This document shows positions 61,490-64,000 of a stretch of 64,000 bases of DNA, piece by piece; the first letter of the stretch is position 1; every line of letters starts with the position of its first letter. A program made the translations under genes and the position numbers. Origin of the DNA: Clostridia bacterium. Its GTDB lineage: Bacteria > Bacillota > Clostridia > Oscillospirales > Acutalibacteraceae. The stretch lies in contig JAFRUO010000005.1 of assembly GCA_017438845.1 (NCBI GenBank), positions 107,830 to 171,829 on the forward strand, read 5' to 3'. The notes beneath the pieces are model-generated. The model was not told the DNA's origin. It did no database searches and saw only the letters and a program-made list of their open reading frames with translations.

Positions 61490-62161
61490 ATGAAAAACGA
61501 AAAGAACATCAGAAACACAAAAAACGGTATTACAGAGCTTGTATTCATTCTTGACCGTTCAGGCTCAATGTCGGGACTTGAGGGCGACACAATCGGCGGC
61601 TTCAACTCCCTTGTCGAGAAGCAGAAAAAGGAGAAGGGCACCTGCCTCGTTTCAACGGTGCTTTTTGATAACGTCAGCGAGGTGCTCCATGATCGTGTAA
61701 GCCTTGAAGAAATCAAGCCCATGACCGACAAAGATTACTATGTAAGAGGCTGTACCGCACTCATTGACGCTATCGGCGGAGCGGTAAAGCACATCTCAAC
61801 CGTTCACAAATACGCAAGAAAAGAGGACGTGCCGGAGCATACAATGTTCGTAATTATTACAGACGGCTACGAAAACGCAAGCCACCGCTATTCCTCCGAC
61901 GAGGTAAAGAGAATGATTGAGCAGAAGAAGGAGCTCGGCTGGGAGTTTCTGTTTATCGGCGCAAATATTGACGCCGTTGAAACCGCAAAGCACTACGGTA
62001 TTTCCGCCGACAGGGCAGTAAACTATCACGCCGACAGTCAGGGCACAAGGGTGCTTTACAAAAACGTATCCGAAACCGTTGCCTGCATGAGAGCGTGCGA
62101 GCCGATTGCCGCAGACTGGTCGGACGAGATTAATAAAGATTTTAATTCAAGAAAGAAATAA
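61490..62161 (+). CDS. von Willebrand factor A domain protein
   Basis: 223 residues, essentially a single cytosolic VWA domain (no signal, no helix). The metal-ion-dependent adhesion site is complete: LDRSGSMSG (DxSxS), the threonine in VRGCTALIDA, and the Asp in IITDGYENA. Stand-alone VWA proteins of this type act as metal-dependent protein-binding adaptors and are found with TerY-like stress modules. It lies behind an attenuator-like leader and after the macro-HTH gene; the two may form one module. Function not assigned. Confidence 0.87.
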   Translation: MKNEKNIRNTKNGITELVFILDRSGSMSGLEGDTIGGFNSLVEKQKKEKGTCLVSTVLFDNVSEVLHDRVSLEEIKPMTDKDYYVRGCTALIDAIGGAVKHISTVHKYARKEDVPEHTMFVIITDGYENASHRYSSDEVKRMIEQKKELGWEFLFIGANIDAVETAKHYGISADRAVNYHADSQGTRVLYKNVSETVACMRACEPIAADWSDEINKDFNSRKK

Positions 62162-62184
62162 TCGCACAGTCATGGCGCATATCC

Positions 62185-62213
62185 AAACGGGCGACTGATT
62201 GTCGTCCGTTTTT
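62185..62213 (+). terminator. Terminator after the VWA gene
   Basis: 11-bp stem AAACGGGCGAC/GTCGTCCGTTT with one G-U pair and loop TGATT, followed by T residues. Confidence 0.75.
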
Positions 62214-62292
62214 ATGTGTACGCTGCCAGAGCATTGTGTTTTTTTCTTTATTTGATATAATTTATTTATATTAAATTTTGGAGGGATTTTAA

Positions 62293-64000
62293 ATGAAAAA
62301 AACAGGAACGAGGAAATCGTTATCATTAATTCTTGCACTGATAATGATGATATCGACGTTGCCGTTGACAGGCATTCAGATTTTTGCCGATCCGACATAT
62401 GGAAGCGGCGAATATAGCTATATTCTTCTTGATGACGGAACAGCTGAAATAATTGAATTTAACAAAAACAATACCGTAACAACCACATTATCTGTTCCTT
62501 CAACCTTAGGCGGGCATACAGTCACTTCAATCGGAGACGAGGCGTTTAAAGGCAACTTTACTATACACAAACTGACCTTGCCCTCAACTCTTAAAAGAAT
62601 CGGAAACCGCGCTTTTTCGGGAACGAACTTACAAGGGACAAAACTCAACATTCCCGCCGGCGTTGAGGAGATCGGAGAGAATGCGTTTTACGGCAGCTGG
62701 CTCTCATCTGTCAAAATGAACAGCGGCTTAAAAACAATCGGGAAAAATGCGTTTGCAAAAAGCCGAATTCAGTCTGCTGTTATACCGTCAACCGTAACCA
62801 ACATAGGTGAAAGCGCTTTTGAAAGCTGCAATGAATTGTCAACCGTTACGTTAAATTGTAAAGCAACGGTTTTACCGAAAAAAATGTTTTACGGTTGTTC
62901 TGCTCTCAAGGGTATTTCAATTCCTTCAGGGGTTGCCGTTATCGGAGAAAGTTGCTTTAATGAATGCGGTTTAAGCAGTTTAACCATTTCGAGCACTGTA
63001 ACATCAATAGACAAATGCGCATTTTGCAGTTGCGGAAAATTGAATTCTGTCAGCTTTTCATCCTCTTTAAAAAGCATAGGTGAATCTGCTTTTTCCGGAT
63101 GTGGTTTTGAAAACTTAAATTTGCCCGATAATCTTACTTCACTCGGGTCAAATGCTTTCAATTATTGTGAATCCCTTGTTTCTGTGTCAATCCCCGGAAC
63201 TTTGAAGGAAATCGCATCTTGCGCTTTTAAAAACTGTTGTTCTCTTACGAACGTTTCGATTAACAGTGGAGTAAAAACCATAGGTTCCGAGGCGTTCAGC
63301 GAATGCGGAAGTTTAAGCGAAATTACTATTCCGGACAGCGTTACGCTTATCGGCTCGAAAGCCTTTTATTATTGCACCGCTCTAAACAAAATAACCATAT
63401 CAAAAAATATTGCAATAATTGAATCTCAAGCTTTTTCAGACACTGCATATTATAACAATTCAAACAACTGGGAAGACGATAGCGTTTTATACATCGGAAC
63501 AAACTTAATACACTCAAAGGCAGGCTATTCACCCAGTCAGCGTTCTTTAACCGTTAAGTCCGGTACCAAGCTGATTGCTGAAAACGCTTTGGAAAAATTA
63601 GAAAATCTTAATAATATAAGTATTCCCTCGAGTGTGATACATATTAATAAGGAACCCATCTATTTATACGCCCCGATCAGGTCAGCTTCAAGCGACCTGG
63701 CTGTTTACAGTGATAATTGCCTTATTACAACTTCAGATTGGGTTCCGTTAATTGAAGAATACACCGTACTTGATAATACAAGATTAATTGCCGACGGTGC
63801 TCTCATTAGAGCTTATACTTTAGAAACAATTACTATACCTGCATCGGTAAAAATAATCGGCGAAAATCCTTTCTCTTCAAACGTAAAGACAATAAAGGGG
63901 TATAGCGGATCATATGCGGAAACATATGCAAAACAACATAAGCTCCAATTTGTAGCGCTTAATTCCGGATCAACTCCCGATCCCACTCCCACTCCCACTC
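62293..64000 (+). CDS. BspA-type leucine-rich-repeat surface protein (cut by window end)
   Basis: 569 codons are visible and the frame is still open at base 64000. A signal peptide (about 1-34; ISTLPLTGIQIFA) precedes about 15 LRR_5 repeats of 22-24 residues (for example TVTNIGESAFESCNELSTVTL), interrupted near 390-440 by a longer segment (NNWEDDSVLYIGTNLIHSKAG). The visible end is a Pro-Thr linker (TPDPTPTPT), which normally leads to a further module such as SLH, dockerin or a wall anchor beyond the window. GGAGGG precedes ATG 62293. Codon use is more AT-rich than in neighbours, which may mean a younger or transferred gene. Confidence 0.88.
   Translation, partial: MKKTGTRKSLSLILALIMMISTLPLTGIQIFADPTYGSGEYSYILLDDGTAEIIEFNKNNTVTTTLSVPSTLGGHTVTSIGDEAFKGNFTIHKLTLPSTLKRIGNRAFSGTNLQGTKLNIPAGVEEIGENAFYGSWLSSVKMNSGLKTIGKNAFAKSRIQSAVIPSTVTNIGESAFESCNELSTVTLNCKATVLPKKMFYGCSALKGISIPSGVAVIGESCFNECGLSSLTISSTVTSIDKCAFCSCGKLNSVSFSSSLKSIGESAFSGCGFENLNLPDNLTSLGSNAFNYCESLVSVSIPGTLKEIASCAFKNCCSLTNVSINSGVKTIGSEAFSECGSLSEITIPDSVTLIGSKAFYYCTALNKITISKNIAIIESQAFSDTAYYNNSNNWEDDSVLYIGTNLIHSKAGYSPSQRSLTVKSGTKLIAENALEKLENLNNISIPSSVIHINKEPIYLYAPIRSASSDLAVYSDNCLITTSDWVPLIEEYTVLDNTRLIADGALIRAYTLETITIPASVKIIGENPFSSNVKTIKGYSGSYAETYAKQHKLQFVALNSGSTPDPTPTPT

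Overview
The window looks like a chromosomal segment of an anaerobic, spore-forming, Gram-positive gut-type Clostridium relative, most likely of the Oscillospirales/Ruminococcaceae. The evidence is the following: dipicolinate synthase dpaAB behind a sigma-K-like promoter; S-layer (SLH) anchored proteins; a dockerin protein and a cohesin-like SLH protein; a V-type ATPase; RNase J and GdpP; many near-consensus TTGACA/TATAAT promoters; GGAGG ribosome sites; and compact intrinsic terminators. The genus assignment is an inference. I see no tRNA, rRNA, insertion sequence, prophage or CRISPR array.

Layout. 1-1.1 kb: the start of a GPH sugar transporter (cut by the window edge) and rnhA. 1.2-3.5 kb: a nucleotidyltransferase fused to a phosphomannomutase domain that has lost its phosphoserine motif. 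3.6-13.2 kb: one tightly packed housekeeping run, rnjA-gdpP-rplI-dnaB-tilS-hpt-ftsH, with overlapping or abutting genes. 13.4-16.1 kb: secA. 16.3-17.8 kb: a helix-turn-helix domain fused to a UDP-glucose dehydrogenase, with repeated elements in its promoter. 17.8-20 kb: a NatAB-like ABC exporter. 20-23.7 kb: birA, then argG and argH with tandem ARG-box-like sites. 23.7-27.2 kb: DUF2752 and DUF4234 membrane proteins, uxaC and a HAD phosphatase. 27.2-31.4 kb: a divergent pair, a GPH/MFS transporter with a long cytosolic coiled-coil tail and a lipoyl-less E2-type acyltransferase with a coiled-coil tail. 31.4-36.6 kb: murC, dpaAB, a small membrane protein whose ribosome site lies in a hairpin, and a GH13 alpha-glucosidase. 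36.8-45.3 kb: a complete nine-gene V-type ATPase operon (H-C-I-K-F-E-A-B-D). 45.4-48.7 kb: a leucine-rich-repeat SLH protein and a dockerin protein. 48.9-55.8 kb: a DtxR-type repressor, a patatin, an alpha/beta hydrolase, a type-B carboxylesterase translationally coupled to a GH31 glucosidase, and a lipoprotein. 55.9-58.8 kb: a MacA-like adaptor and MacB-like permease without an ATPase. 59.2-64 kb: the cohesin-like SLH protein, a macro-domain/HTH protein, a VWA protein behind an attenuator-like leader, and a BspA-type LRR protein cut by the window end.

How the genes fit together. The carbohydrate theme recurs: sugar transporters, GH13 and GH31 glucosidases, an esterase, uxaC, sugar-nucleotide enzymes, and surface proteins able to make a minimal cohesin-dockerin attachment. 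Envelope assembly (murC, secA, ftsH, SLH proteins) and ion-driven energetics (V-ATPase) support it.

The best candidates for undescribed biology are four: the HTH-UDP-glucose dehydrogenase fusion with its repeat-bearing promoter; the divergent transporter/acyltransferase pair with matching charged coiled coils; the macro-HTH plus VWA pair with a terminator-like hairpin touching the VWA ribosome site; and the small cohesin-SLH/dockerin set.
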